From: Luteolibacter rhizosphaerae
Lineage (GTDB): Bacteria > Verrucomicrobiota > Verrucomicrobiia > Verrucomicrobiales > Akkermansiaceae
Reading direction: 5' to 3'
DNA length: 64,000 nucleotides
Assembly: GCF_025950095.1 (NCBI RefSeq)
Contig: NZ_JAPDDR010000002.1
Location: 248,001 to 312,000 of the forward strand
Shown here: one piece after another, positions 1 to 9,746 of the stretch
Numbering within the stretch: the stretch's first letter is position 1
How the letters are laid out: each line of letters opens with the position of its first letter
Position numbers and translations under genes: made by a program
The notes under the pieces: generated by a model
The model's input: only the letters and a program-made list of their open reading frames with translations
The model's database searches: none
Told to the model about the DNA's origin: nothing

Positions 1-3000
1 TTGAATTGAAGCGACTCCGCGTTGTAGAGTACGCCGGTGCCCGCATAAGGAAGCTCCAGGGTGCCACCGTTCAAGTTCAGGTTGTTGACATGGGCGTGGC
101 TGTTGATGGACGGGCTCGTGGCGGGGCTGGCGCCGGAGACGATGCGGAAGGTGCCGCCCGCATTCACGGTCGCATTCAGCGAGTTCGCTGCGGTGCCGCC
201 CACATTCGCGCCTTGGAACTGGAGGATGGCACCGTTGTTCACGGTGAGCTGAGCCCCTGCCGGCTGGCGGTTTTGCTGGCCGTTCGCATCGAAGATGAGC
301 GTGCCGCCGTTCACGGTCGTGCCGCCGTTGTAGCTCATCACGAGGTTGAGCGTCGCGGTGCCGTTGCCGTTCTTCACCAGCGAGGCGCCGCCGCCGATGC
401 TGCCGGTGCCGGTGATGCTGTAGGGCACCGTGGTGCTGTTGTTGATGGTGACGGTGGAAGGCAGCAAGGCCGCCGCCGTGGTCACGTTCGCATTTGCAGC
501 GCCCGCGGCGTCGGTGAAGCTCACGGCATCGCCCTGGAAGAAGCCATTCGCTCCCGAGGGAGTCGCGGTCCAGTTCGTGGTGGTGGCGATATCCCAGGCA
601 AGGCCGCCGGTGCCGGTCCAAGTCAGGGCCCGCGAGCCGATATCCACGGTCAGCGCGGTGGCACCGACATTGAAGATGGCCTGGCGATAATTGGCGGGGT
701 TCTGGATCGCGAAGTTCGCCGGGGTGCCGGTGGCGGAGCCATAGGTCATCAGCGTGATGGTGCCGCCCGGGGTGACGCCGGCATTCGGAGTCAGCGCCAC
801 CGTGGTGGTGCCGCCGAAGCTGGCGGCACCGGCCACGGAGAGGGTGCCGGGAAGCGCGAGATTCACGCCGAGATTGGTGGCTCCGCTGGCGAAGGCCACC
901 GAACCGCCGATGCTGCCATTCCCGCTGAGGGTGGAGCCGGTGGCGATGGTGACCGCCGTGTTTGCCAAGCTGCCACGCAGGTTCAGCGTGCCGTTCGTCA
1001 CGGTGGTGGTGCCGGTGTAGGTATTGGCACCGCTGAGGGTCAGGTTGGTAGCCACGCTGGTGCCGCCGATCTCGAGGTTGCGCGCGCCGCCGGCCTCGCC
1101 GATCGCACCGGAGATGGTGGAGCTGCCGTTGTGGGTGCTGATGCGGCTATCGCCCGCCAGGGTGATTGGTCCGGTGAGGGTGCCGCCTTGTGCGCGGATC
1201 GCGCCGAGTTGTCCTGCGGCTTCACCCCAGCCGGTGCCGGAGATCGTCATCGGGTTCGGGATCGTCCCGGCTGTCACGAAGACCTGGCCATTGGTGCCGG
1301 TGGTGATGGGTGCGGTGCCGGCGTCGTTCGCGTTATCGAGCGTGAGGCGGCTGTTGTTGACTTGGACCGTGCCGGCGAAGGCGCTGCTGTTGCCGTTCAG
1401 ACCGTAGCTCGATTGGCCGTTGGTGCCGTTGTTGGTGCCGTTAAAGAGCAACGCACCGGTGCCATTGAAGATCGCGGTGATCGCGGGCACGGCGGTGTCG
1501 TTCCGGTTGAAGGCAAGCGTGCCGCCGGGAAGGATCGTGACGGTAGGCGTGCCCAAGGTGCCAGCGTTGCTGCCATTGCCGACCTGCAGGGTTCCTTCGC
1601 TGACGGTGCCGACACCGGTGAGGTTGGTGGCTCCGGTGATCAGCACGGTATTCGCGGTGGTTTTCGTGAAGCTGCCTGCGCCGGTAAGGACGCCGGAGAT
1701 GGTGCCCTGCTGGAGCGAGGAGCTTCCTCCCACTGGCAGCGTGCCATTGGAGAGAGTGGCATTACCCAGCAGCGTGAAGGCCGCTTGGCTGGGCAGCACC
1801 TTTCCGCCGAGGTTCAAAGTGCCGCCGCTGAGTGCGACCGATCCTCCCGCGGAGCCATAGATCAGGTTGGCTCCCAGCGTGAGCGACGCGGAGCCGCTTT
1901 TGCCGAGTGCGACGATTCCGTCAAGCTGCCCGGCATTCGCTGCCAGTGCGGTCAAGGTGTAGTCGCCATTGCTGTTGTTCACCGTGATGGCGGCCGGGGC
2001 CACGCTTCCTGCCACGTTGATGGTCTTGGCCGTGCCTGCGGCGACGCTGTCGTTGAAGGTGACCGAGTCGAGCGCCTTGAAGACATCGTTGCTGCCGCCG
2101 TTGTTGAAGTTGGCGCTGAGATTCGTGTCCCAGGTTCCGATGGCGGCTCCGGCGGCAGTGGCATTGTTCCAGATGAGGCTGGCACCAGGAGTGGTGACGG
2201 TGAAACGAAGCTTGTTGCCGCTGACCGAAGCGGTGCCGGCCACGCGGGTCGGGCCGAAGGCGCTGGCAGGAGAGGCGATCACCGTCCCGCTGCCGGTGAT
2301 GCTTCCGGCGGTGACGAGATCGTACGTGCCATTGACCGTGGCTCCGGTGATCAGGGGCGCAACATTGATGGTAGCACCGTTATCGAGATGCAGAGCTCCG
2401 GTCACCGTGGTGGTCCCGCCGGGGACGGCTGGCAGGATCAGCGTGGAACCATTGGCCGCGGTGAGGGATGGCAGCGTTTTCCCCGCGCTATCGATACGGA
2501 AAGCACCGCCGCCGGCCACACTCATGGGGGAACTCGCAAGGGAGCCGGTGGCTCCGAGTGCCAGCGTGCCGGCATTGACGCTTGTTGGCCCGGTGAAGGT
2601 GTTACCCGCCCCGCTCACGAGCATGGTTCCGGGCCCGGACTTCGAAATGCCAACGCCCGCCCCACCCGTGCCGATCGTGAGATTCGCATTCAGCGCGAGA
2701 TCGACGAACGCCTGCCCGTCTGCAACATTGAAGGGCACGATGTTACCCGGATTGCTGTCGCGCATGAAGACGCTGCCGTTGATCGAAGCAGGGGCCAGCG
2801 CGGCGGCCGTGTTGACGGAAGTGCCTCCACCGAACGAGAAACGACCGGTGCCGGTGGTTTGCAGGGTGCCACCAGTGAAGTTGTAGGTGATGCCCCAGCC
2901 GTTGTCGCCGTTCGCCGTGTGGTTCACGGTGGCGCCATTGATGTTGAAGGTATCGACCTTAACACCCGCGCCATAGCCGAGGGCATTCGTGAAGCCGAGG

Positions 3001-3902
3001 ATGGCGGCACCGGGGCTATTCACGGTGAGCGTGCCGCGGATCACGCCGGTGGTGCCCTTGTCGGTGGCCACGGCATTGCCGAGCTGGAGCTGGGCAGAGT
3101 TTACCGTGGTGCCGCCGGTGTAGGTGTTCGAGTTGGTCAGAATCACCGTGGAGTCTGCGTGGCCGGCACCGTCCGCGGAGCGCGCGATGGTGACTGGTGC
3201 CGATCCGGAGATGACGCCGGTGGCGATGAGGTTCTTGCCATTCCACTTCGAACGCAGCGTGGCGCCGCCGGTACCCAGCGTGATGGGGCCGGAGATGGTA
3301 TTGGTGCCGTCTTCGCTAAGGACATTGCCGCCATCGATGTTGAGGGCATTCGCGTAGGTGAAGGCGGTGGAGTTCTGGATCCACAGCTTCAGGGTGCCGC
3401 CGCCGCTGATTGCGACGCTGCCGGTGCCGAGGGCAGAGACGGTGCCGGTATTCGCACCGGTACCGCCGGTGCCGATGGCGAGAGTGCCGCCGGTGATCGT
3501 GGTGCCGCCGGAAAAGGTGTTCGCAGTCGTATTCGAGAGCGTGAGGGTGCCGGTGCCGCTTTTGGAAAGGGTGCCGGATCCGCCGAGCACGCCGGTGCCG
3601 TTCATGATCCATGTGCCGGCATCGCTCACGGAGGTGGATGCGGGTGCAAGCGTGCCGGTGAGGGCGATGGTTTCACCGGTGGCTCCGGAGAAGACCGCCG
3701 CATTGGCATCGGTCCAAGGAGACAAGGTGGTGCCTGCATCGATGAACCAATTGGTATCGGCGGGGGCGGTGCTCCAGTTATTGTTAGTGCCGGTGTTCTG
3801 CCACGCATAAGTAGCGGCATTGGCCGTGAGGGCAGCGGAAGTCGCGACAACAGTAGCCGCGGCCAGTGCACCCAAGCGGGTGCGGGTCGATTCGGGGTTC
3901 AT
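1..3902 (-). CDS. Giant autotransporter-associated beta-strand repeat protein, partial (C-terminus outside window)
   Basis: Reading the minus strand from an ATG at 3902 gives one uninterrupted frame of about 1,300 codons that runs off the window start, so the C-terminus is missing. It opens with a signal peptide (MNPESTRTRLGALAAATVV, then SAALTANA). The rest is low-complexity Gly/Thr/Asn/Ala sequence with recurring units such as NTFSGGTTITGGTLAIGTGG and NTYTGTTTVTNGTLNLRGSL. These are the passenger-associated repeats that fold into a right-handed beta-helix in surface or secreted proteins. An in-frame ATG at 3929 is a possible earlier start, and neither start has a good ribosome site. The gene lies downstream of a terminator that separates it from the peptidase gene at 4201-6315. 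Function beyond a surface or adhesin-like role cannot be stated. Confidence 0.87.
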   Translation of the reverse strand, partial: MNPESTRTRLGALAAATVVATSAALTANAATYAWQNTGTNNNWSTAPADTNWFIDAGTTLSPWTDANAAVFSGATGETIALTGTLAPASTSVSDAGTWIMNGTGVLGGSGTLSKSGTGTLTLSNTTANTFSGGTTITGGTLAIGTGGTGANTGTVSALGTGSVAISGGGTLKLWIQNSTAFTYANALNIDGGNVLSEDGTNTISGPITLGTGGATLRSKWNGKNLIATGVISGSAPVTIARSADGAGHADSTVILTNSNTYTGGTTVNSAQLQLGNAVATDKGTTGVIRGTLTVNSPGAAILGFTNALGYGAGVKVDTFNINGATVNHTANGDNGWGITYNFTGGTLQTTGTGRFSFGGGTSVNTAAALAPASINGSVFMRDSNPGNIVPFNVADGQAFVDLALNANLTIGTGGAGVGISKSGPGTMLVSGAGNTFTGPTSVNAGTLALGATGSLASSPMSVAGGGAFRIDSAGKTLPSLTAANGSTLILPAVPGGTTTVTGALHLDNGATINVAPLITGATVNGTYDLVTAGSITGSGTVIASPASAFGPTRVAGTASVSGNKLRFTVTTPGASLIWNNATAAGAAIGTWDTNLSANFNNGGSNDVFKALDSVTFNDSVAAGTAKTINVAGSVAPAAITVNNSNGDYTLTALAANAGQLDGIVALGKSGSASLTLGANLIYGSAGGSVALSGGTLNLGGKVLPSQAAFTLLGNATLSNGTLPVGGSSSLQQGTISGVLTGAGSFTKTTANTVLITGATNLTGVGTVSEGTLQVGNGSNAGTLGTPTVTILPGGTLAFNRNDTAVPAITAIFNGTGALLFNGTNNGTNGQSSYGLNGNSSAFAGTVQVNNSRLTLDNANDAGTAPITTGTNGQVFVTAGTIPNPMTISGTGWGEAAGQLGAIRAQGGTLTGPITLAGDSRISTHNGSSTISGAIGEAGGARNLEIGGTSVATNLTLSGANTYTGTTTVTNGTLNLRGSLANTAVTIATGSTLSGNGSIGGSVAFASGATNLGVNLALPGTLSVAGAASFGGTTTVALTPNAGVTPGGTITLMTYGSATGTPANFAIQNPANYRQAIFNVGATALTVDIGSRALTWTGTGGLAWDIATTTNWTATPSGANGFFQGDAVSFTDAAGAANANVTTAAALLPSTVTINNSTTVPYSITGTGSIGGGASLVKNGNGTATLNLVMSYNGGTTVNGGTLIFDANGQQNRQPAGAQLTVNNGAILQFQGANVGGTAANSLNATVNAGGTFRIVSGASPATSPSINSHAHVNNLNLNGGTLELPYAGTGVLYNAESLQF

Positions 3903-4104
3903 GGGTTCTGTGATGGGTTCGCCGCGCATCTCGGGTTTGGAGCACGGGGCTTTCACGATTGCAGGCAAGGTGGCTTAAGCGAGGTGAAAGTGAGACAAGG
4001 TGATGAAGAATCGGCGATTTCGTCCAGATGTATGACAGCTTAAGGTGCTGGCAATCAGTGCTTTCGGGAATGCACTGAAATGCAATTCGATCTCGATTCT
4101 GCGC

Positions 4105-4141
4105 AAAAGAAAATGGGGTGGCCGATAATCGGCCACCCCAT
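4105..4141 (-). terminator. Rho-independent terminator after the prolyl oligopeptidase gene
   Basis: A 13-bp perfect stem (4113-4125 with 4129-4141, containing TGGGGTGGCC/GGCCACCCCA) is followed on the minus strand by TTTTCTTTT. The T tract is on the minus side only, so it should end the peptidase transcript 60 bases after its stop codon and insulate the beta-strand repeat gene. The rest of the gap at 3903-4200 shows no gene and no clear promoter. Confidence 0.85.
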
Positions 4142-4200
4142 ATGGGTAGGTATCTTATGCCTTATGTGGATAAGGCGGTTTTGTAACTTAACGTGGTAAA

Positions 4201-6300
4201 CTACAGATTAGCCTCCAGGAATGCCCACTCATCCGCGGTGCGGTCGATCATCTTGGAAAGGGCGGTGCCCGCGCCGTGGCCCGCGCTGGTATCGATGCGG
4301 ATCAGCACCGGCGGGCCGTCCTTCGCCTGGCACTCCTGCAGGCGTGCGGCGAACTTGAAGCTATGCGCGGGCACCACGCGGTCATCGTGATCCGCGGTGG
4401 TGACCATGGTGGCGGGGTAGCGCGTGCCGGACTTCAGGACGTGGTACGGAGAGTATCGTAGCAAGGCCTTGAATTCCTCCGGATTTTCGGCGCTGCCGTA
4501 GTCCTTCTCCCAAGCCCAGCCGATGGTGAACTTGTGGAAGCGGAGCATGTCCATGACGCCGACGGCGGGGAGGGCCGCACCGAAGAGATCGGGACGCTGG
4601 GTCATGCAGGCGCCGACCAGCAGGCCGCCATTGCTGCCGCCCTGGATGGCGAGCTTGGAGGGCTGCGTGTACTTCTCCTTCACCAGCCATTCGCCGGCGG
4701 CGATGAAGTCGTCGAAGACGTTCTGCTTGCGCAGGCGCGTGCCGGCGAGGTGCCACTCGCTGCCATACTCGCCGCCGCCGCGGAGGTTGGCCACGGCCAG
4801 GATGCCACCGCGCTCCAGCCAGACCGCGCGGCCGATCGAGAAGCCGGGGCTGAGGCTGATATTGAAACCACCGTAACCGGTGAGCAGGACACGGTGGCTG
4901 CCATCGAGCGAGATGCCCTTCTTGTGGGTGATGAAGACCGGCACCTTGGTGCCATCCTTGCTGGGTACAAAGACCTGCTTGGTTTCGTAGGCCGGGCCGT
5001 CGAAGCCGACTTCGGGCTTCTTCCAGAGTTTGCTCTCCCCGGTCTCCAGATTGTAGCGGTAGATCGCGCCGGGATCGGTGTAGCTGGTGAAGGAATAGAA
5101 GGTTTCCTTGTCTTCCTTGCGCCCGTCGAAGCCTCCGGCGCTGCCGATGCCCGGCAGCTCCACATCGCGCAGCTTGCTGCCGTCCAGATTGTAGAGAGTG
5201 ATCACCCTGCGGGCATCCTTCAGGAATTCGCATGCGATCTTGCCGCCGACCATGGTCACGCCTTGGAGGAGATCTTTGGATTCGGGGATGATCTCTTTCC
5301 AGTTCTCCCGCTCCGGCTTCTTCACGTCGATGGCAATCACGCGGTGGCGCGGGGCTTTCAGGTCGGTGCGGAAGAAGAAGAGGTCACCCTCGTTGCCCAC
5401 GAAGTCGTAGCTGGCATCGGCATCCGCCAGCAGCTCGACCACCTTGGCTTCCGGCTTCGCATCCTTGTAGAAAAAGCGGTTCTTCGGGTCGGTGCCTTCG
5501 GTCACGTGGATGACGAGGAATTTGCCGTCCTCGGTGAGGCCGCCGCCGAATCCCCAGCGCGCCTGGTCCTTGCGTTCATAGATCAGCACGTCCTCGCTCT
5601 GCGGGGTGCCGATCTTGTGGAAGCAAAGCTTCTGGTATTCGTTCTTCTGCGTGAGGGCGGCGCCCTCGGCGGGCGCATCGTAGCGGCTATAGTAGAAGCC
5701 GCTGCCGTCCTTGGCCCATGAGATGCCGCTGAACTTGACCCACTTCAGGTGATCGCCGGTGTCCTTGCCGGTGGCGACATCGCGGACGAGGATCTCGTTC
5801 CAATCGCTACCGCCGCGGGAGATCGAGTAGCCGAGCAGCTTGCCATCCTCGCTGGGGGTGAAGTTCGCCAGCGCGACGGTGCCGTCCTCGGACAGAGTGT
5901 TCGGATCGAGCAGGAGGCGGCCCTCACCGTCGATGGAGTCGGAAACCTTGAGCACCGATTGGTTCTGCAGGCCGGTATTGTGGGAGAAGAACCACTTGCC
6001 GCCGAACTCCTGAGGAGCGCCGGTGCGCTCGAAGTTCCAGAGATCCGCGAGACGTTTCCGGATCTCGGCGCGCTGCGGGATCTTGGAGAGCAGGTCCTCC
6101 GTGACCTTGTTCTGAGCGGTGACCCAAGCCTTGGTCTCCGGGGAATTGTCGTCCTCCAACCAGCGGTAGGGATCCGGGACCGGGGTGCCGTGGAGCTCGT
6201 CGATGACATCGGCCTTGCGCGTGTCCGGATACTGGATCGCGGCCGCCAGACCTAGCGAAGGGATCATGCAGCTCAGGAGGGATGGGATACGGGTGTTCAT
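4201..6300 (-). CDS. Secreted prolyl oligopeptidase, family S9A
   Basis: Serine peptidase that cleaves short peptides after proline. The protein of about 700 residues has the usual two parts. An N-terminal region (YPDTRKADVIDELHGT, then DPYRWLED) leads into the beta-propeller, followed by a C-terminal alpha/beta hydrolase domain. The catalytic triad is visible: Ser in GGSNGG (about residue 556), Asp in DHDDRVVP (about 640) and His in SAGHGAG (about 675). I chose the start MNTRIPSLLS at 6300 because it gives a compact signal peptide ending near GLAAA; an ATG five codons upstream (6315) is also open. The protein is predicted to be exported, unlike the cytosolic animal enzyme. It is divergent from the hydrolase gene at 6438. 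Confidence 0.93.
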   Translation of the reverse strand: MNTRIPSLLSCMIPSLGLAAAIQYPDTRKADVIDELHGTPVPDPYRWLEDDNSPETKAWVTAQNKVTEDLLSKIPQRAEIRKRLADLWNFERTGAPQEFGGKWFFSHNTGLQNQSVLKVSDSIDGEGRLLLDPNTLSEDGTVALANFTPSEDGKLLGYSISRGGSDWNEILVRDVATGKDTGDHLKWVKFSGISWAKDGSGFYYSRYDAPAEGAALTQKNEYQKLCFHKIGTPQSEDVLIYERKDQARWGFGGGLTEDGKFLVIHVTEGTDPKNRFFYKDAKPEAKVVELLADADASYDFVGNEGDLFFFRTDLKAPRHRVIAIDVKKPERENWKEIIPESKDLLQGVTMVGGKIACEFLKDARRVITLYNLDGSKLRDVELPGIGSAGGFDGRKEDKETFYSFTSYTDPGAIYRYNLETGESKLWKKPEVGFDGPAYETKQVFVPSKDGTKVPVFITHKKGISLDGSHRVLLTGYGGFNISLSPGFSIGRAVWLERGGILAVANLRGGGEYGSEWHLAGTRLRKQNVFDDFIAAGEWLVKEKYTQPSKLAIQGGSNGGLLVGACMTQRPDLFGAALPAVGVMDMLRFHKFTIGWAWEKDYGSAENPEEFKALLRYSPYHVLKSGTRYPATMVTTADHDDRVVPAHSFKFAARLQECQAKDGPPVLIRIDTSAGHGAGTALSKMIDRTADEWAFLEANL

Positions 6301-6437
6301 GCGGAGGCGTGCCATGTGGCGTGTAAGCGATGCGGAGACGAAGCTTCTTGCCTGTTTCCCCCGCTTTTCTGAGCATGGCAGGGGTCCGGAGCAAGGCGAT
6401 CCTTGAAGCCTTTGCCGAGTTTCATAGGATCTGCGGC

Positions 6438-7445
6438 GTGATCGGACAAAGCGGCAGGAATTCGGGTGCGATTGCCTTGGGCCTATTGCTTGCCGCGGCG
6501 ACGCTGACGACGATCCAAGCGGCTGCTTCGGATTATTCGGCTCCTGATGGCGCGCCCTACACGGCGGAGGAGGTAAAGGTGCTGACCCCGGCCGGGCATG
6601 TCTTGGCGGGGACGCTGACCCTGCCCAAATCGGCGAGCCGGGCCCAGCCGGTGGCGGCGATGGTCACGGTGACGGGGTCCGGTGCGCAGGATCGCGACGA
6701 GGCGATTGGCTTGGAAGGGTTCCGCCCTTTCCGGCAAGTGGCGGATGTGCTGGGACGGCGCGGGATCGCGGTGCTACGGATGGATGACCGCGGCACGGGC
6801 TCGTCCGGAGGTAATTTCAGGGGTTCGACGAGCGCCGATTTCGCGGAGGACATCCGGGCTGGCTTGGCTTACTTGCGTTCCAAGCCTGAGGTGCGGAGCG
6901 ATCGTCTCGGCGTCATTGGCCACAGCGAGGGCGCGGTGATCGCGCCGATGGTGGCGGAGAAAGAGCATGGCCTGCGTGCGATCGTGCTGCTCGCCGGAGT
7001 GGCGGAGCCGCCGCGCAGTGCGCTGCAGTTCCAGATCAAGAATGGCTACGAGCGTGATGCGAATCTCTCCGTCGGTGAGCGCGAGTCGCTGATCGCGGCG
7101 ATCCCGCAGAAGATCGAGGGAATGATGGCGGCCGATCCGTGGATGCGGTTCTTCCTCACCTACGATCCGGCCGCCACCATGCGCCGGGTGATGACCCCGG
7201 TGTTGATCCTGACGGGTGAGCGGGATCAACAGGCGCAGCCTGGCCAAGTCGCTTTGCAAGAAGCGGCCTTCAGGGCGGGAGGGAATACCGATGTCACGGC
7301 GCGGGTACTGCCGGAGCTGAATCATCTCTTCGTGCGGGATGCCGATGGCTTTCCCCAGAACTACGTGAAGCTGCCGCCGCCGGTGATGATGGATGAAGAA
7401 GCCTTGAAGTTGATCGCGGATTGGGTGGTGGGGCGCATGAAGTAG
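6438..7445 (+). CDS. Secreted alpha/beta hydrolase (dienelactone hydrolase-like)
   Basis: Serine hydrolase of the alpha/beta fold. It shows an oxyanion-loop region (VTGSGAQDRDE), a DDRGTGSSGG strand typical of YbaE/acyl-peptidase-like hydrolases, and the nucleophile elbow GHSEG. A likely acid lies in LTGERDQQ and a likely His in LPELNHLF. I prefer the GTG start at 6438: an AGGA lies 8 bases upstream and the product then begins with a clean signal peptide ending near TIQAAA. The frame is open up to an ATG at 6330, but that stretch would sit in front of the signal peptide and overlap the divergent promoter region. The substrate is unknown. Confidence 0.83.
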   Translation: MIGQSGRNSGAIALGLLLAAATLTTIQAAASDYSAPDGAPYTAEEVKVLTPAGHVLAGTLTLPKSASRAQPVAAMVTVTGSGAQDRDEAIGLEGFRPFRQVADVLGRRGIAVLRMDDRGTGSSGGNFRGSTSADFAEDIRAGLAYLRSKPEVRSDRLGVIGHSEGAVIAPMVAEKEHGLRAIVLLAGVAEPPRSALQFQIKNGYERDANLSVGERESLIAAIPQKIEGMMAADPWMRFFLTYDPAATMRRVMTPVLILTGERDQQAQPGQVALQEAAFRAGGNTDVTARVLPELNHLFVRDADGFPQNYVKLPPPVMMDEEALKLIADWVVGRMK

Positions 7446-7502
7446 GATTGCCAGCCCACGCGCTTCCTGTTTGCACCGTGATAGCGCTCAGCTAGCTTGA
7501 TC

Positions 7503-9746
7503 ATGATGAGCGCGAAGGAGCCCGGCGAGTTTCACAGGCCGAAGGAGAGTGCGGCGGGAATACCGGCGGTGCTGGCTTCGCTGAAGCACGTCTTCGGCAA
7601 GGACGGGGTGGGCCGGGGGACGAAGGCGCTGCTGGAGCTGAATCAGGTGGGTGGATTCGATTGCCCGAGTTGTGCGTGGCCGGACCCGGATAGGGATCGC
7701 GCGGTGGCGGAGTTCTGCGAGAACGGGGCGAAGGCGGTGGCATCCGAGGCGATGCGGAAGACGATCGGGCGGGAGTTCTTCGCGGAGCATTCGGTGGCGG
7801 ACCTGATGGCGCAGACGGACGCTTGGCATGACCTGCAAGGGCGCTTGGCGGAACCGATGCTGCTCCGGGAGGGCGCGAGCCACTATGAGCCGGTGAGCTG
7901 GGACGAGGCTTTCGCGATCCTGGCGGATGAGCTGCGGGCGCTCGATTCGCCGGATGAGGCGATCTTTTATACCTCGGGACGGGCGAGCAACGAGGCGGCT
8001 TTTCTTTACGGGCTCTTCGCGCGGGCTTTCGGAACAAACAATCTCCCGGACTGCTCGAACATGTGCCACGAGTCGAGCGGGCTGGCGCTGAAGGACTCCA
8101 TCGGGGTTGGGAAGGGGACGGTGACGCTGGATGACTTTCTGGAGGCAGAGGTGATCATCTGCGTGGGGCAGAATCCCGGTACGAATCATCCGCGCATGCT
8201 CTCGACCTTGGAGGCAGCGGTGACGAAGGGAGCGAAGCTGGTGGCGATCAATCCTCTGCGGGAGGCGGGCTTGCTCGGTTTTTCCCATCCTCAGCATGTG
8301 CGCGGCATCCTCGGCAGGCCGACCCCGTTGGCCTCGACCTACCTGCAGGTGAAGGTGAACGGTGATCTCGCCTTGTTCCGCGGTTTGTCGAAGGCGGTGC
8401 TGGAGATTTGGGGCGCGGATGAGGATTTTCTCGCGGAGCACGCATCCGGCTACGGTGAATATCGTAGTTTGGTGGAGGGGACGCCGTGGGAGGAGATCGA
8501 GAGGTTATCCGGTATTTCCCGTACGGAGATGGAGGAGCTTGGTGCGGCGCTGGTTGGTGGCGAGCGCAAGCTGATCACGTGCTGGGCGATGGGGCTGACC
8601 CAGCATCGAAATGCGGTGGCGACGATCCGCGAAATCGCCAACCTGCACCTGCTGCTGGGGGCAGTGGGTCGCCCCGGTGCGGGCCTTTGTCCCGTGCGCG
8701 GGCACAGCAACGTGCAGGGTGACCGGACGGTGGGGATCTTCGAGAAGATGCCGGAGAGTTTCCTCGCGGCGCTGGAGAAGCAGGCGGGCGTGAAGATCCC
8801 GCGCGAGCATGGACTCGATACCGTGGCCTCGATCCTGGCGATGCATGAAGGCAGCGGGAAAGTGTTCTTCGCGCTCGGCGGGAACTTCGCCCAAGCGACG
8901 CCGGACAGCGCCTTCACCGCGGAAGCCCTGCGCAAGACCCGGCTCACCTGCCACGTCTCCACCAAGCTCAATCGCAGCCATCTCATCCATGGCCGGCGTG
9001 CGCTGATCCTGCCGTGCTTGGGCCGCAGCGAACAGGATGGAGGGCGTTTCGTGACCACGGAGAACTCGATGGGCGTGGTGCAGTCCTCGCAGGGCAATCT
9101 GGCGCCGGCTTCGGAGGTGCTGCTCAGCGAACCGGAGATCGTGGCGCGGCTTGCCGAGGCGGTGCTGGGAGATGTAGGGCATGTGCGCTGGCGCTGGCTG
9201 GCGGAGGACTACGATAGGATCCGTACTTGGATCGAAGCGGTGGTCACGGGATTCGAGAGTTACAACGAGCGGGTGCGCCAAGCGGGTGGCTTCTACCTGC
9301 CGAATGCGGCGAAGACGCGGGTGTGGAACACCACGAGCGGGAAGGCGAACTTCTCGCAGGCACCGCTGGATGCCTTCGAAGCCGCTCCCGGCCGGCTGCT
9401 GCTCCAGACGCTTCGCAGCCACGATCAGTTCAATACCACGGTCTACGGACTTAACGATCGTTACCGGGGAATCTCCGGCATGCGCGACATCGTGTTCCTG
9501 AGCCCGGAAGATCTTTCCGAGAGGGGAATCAAGCCCGGCGAGCGCATCGACGTGACCAGCCATTGGCGCGACGGCGAGCGCCATTTGCGAGGCTTCCGAG
9601 CGATTCCCTACGAGATGCCGCGCGGGATGGCTGCGGCCTACTTCCCGGAGGCGAACGTGCTCGTGCCGGTCGGCCATGTCGCGGAGGGCAGCAATACCCC
9701 GGCGAGCAAGAGCATTGAGATCAGCATCATGCCGCACCGAGAATGA
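7503..9746 (+). CDS. FdhF/YdeP-family molybdopterin oxidoreductase
   Basis: Formate dehydrogenase-like enzyme of about 748 residues that should bind a bis-MGD molybdenum or tungsten cofactor. N-terminal GGFDCPSCAWPDP (Cys53 and Cys56) is the two-cysteine motif of the YdeP branch. It replaces the usual four-cysteine Fe-S site of FdhF. NNLPDCSNMCHESS, VGQNPGTNHPRM and PVRGHSNVQGDRT are typical cofactor-binding segments. The C-terminal domain (TLRSHDQFNTTVYG) is the molydopterin dinucleotide-binding barrel. The physiological substrate of this branch is unsettled; E. coli YdeP is linked to acid resistance. The sulfurtransferase gene fdhD lies nearby on the other strand, which supports a sulfurated cofactor. 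The ATG at 7503 or 7506 may be the start. The 3' end overlaps the convergent gene by 20 bases. Confidence 0.92.
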   Translation: MMSAKEPGEFHRPKESAAGIPAVLASLKHVFGKDGVGRGTKALLELNQVGGFDCPSCAWPDPDRDRAVAEFCENGAKAVASEAMRKTIGREFFAEHSVADLMAQTDAWHDLQGRLAEPMLLREGASHYEPVSWDEAFAILADELRALDSPDEAIFYTSGRASNEAAFLYGLFARAFGTNNLPDCSNMCHESSGLALKDSIGVGKGTVTLDDFLEAEVIICVGQNPGTNHPRMLSTLEAAVTKGAKLVAINPLREAGLLGFSHPQHVRGILGRPTPLASTYLQVKVNGDLALFRGLSKAVLEIWGADEDFLAEHASGYGEYRSLVEGTPWEEIERLSGISRTEMEELGAALVGGERKLITCWAMGLTQHRNAVATIREIANLHLLLGAVGRPGAGLCPVRGHSNVQGDRTVGIFEKMPESFLAALEKQAGVKIPREHGLDTVASILAMHEGSGKVFFALGGNFAQATPDSAFTAEALRKTRLTCHVSTKLNRSHLIHGRRALILPCLGRSEQDGGRFVTTENSMGVVQSSQGNLAPASEVLLSEPEIVARLAEAVLGDVGHVRWRWLAEDYDRIRTWIEAVVTGFESYNERVRQAGGFYLPNAAKTRVWNTTSGKANFSQAPLDAFEAAPGRLLLQTLRSHDQFNTTVYGLNDRYRGISGMRDIVFLSPEDLSERGIKPGERIDVTSHWRDGERHLRGFRAIPYEMPRGMAAAYFPEANVLVPVGHVAEGSNTPASKSIEISIMPHRE

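Noticed and set aside
6-4043. A plus-strand open frame of 1,345 codons with Gly/Ala/Arg-rich product
   Set aside because: It is the codon-for-codon complement of the repeat protein on the minus strand. The minus-strand product has a signal peptide and well-formed beta-strand repeats; the plus product has no domain.
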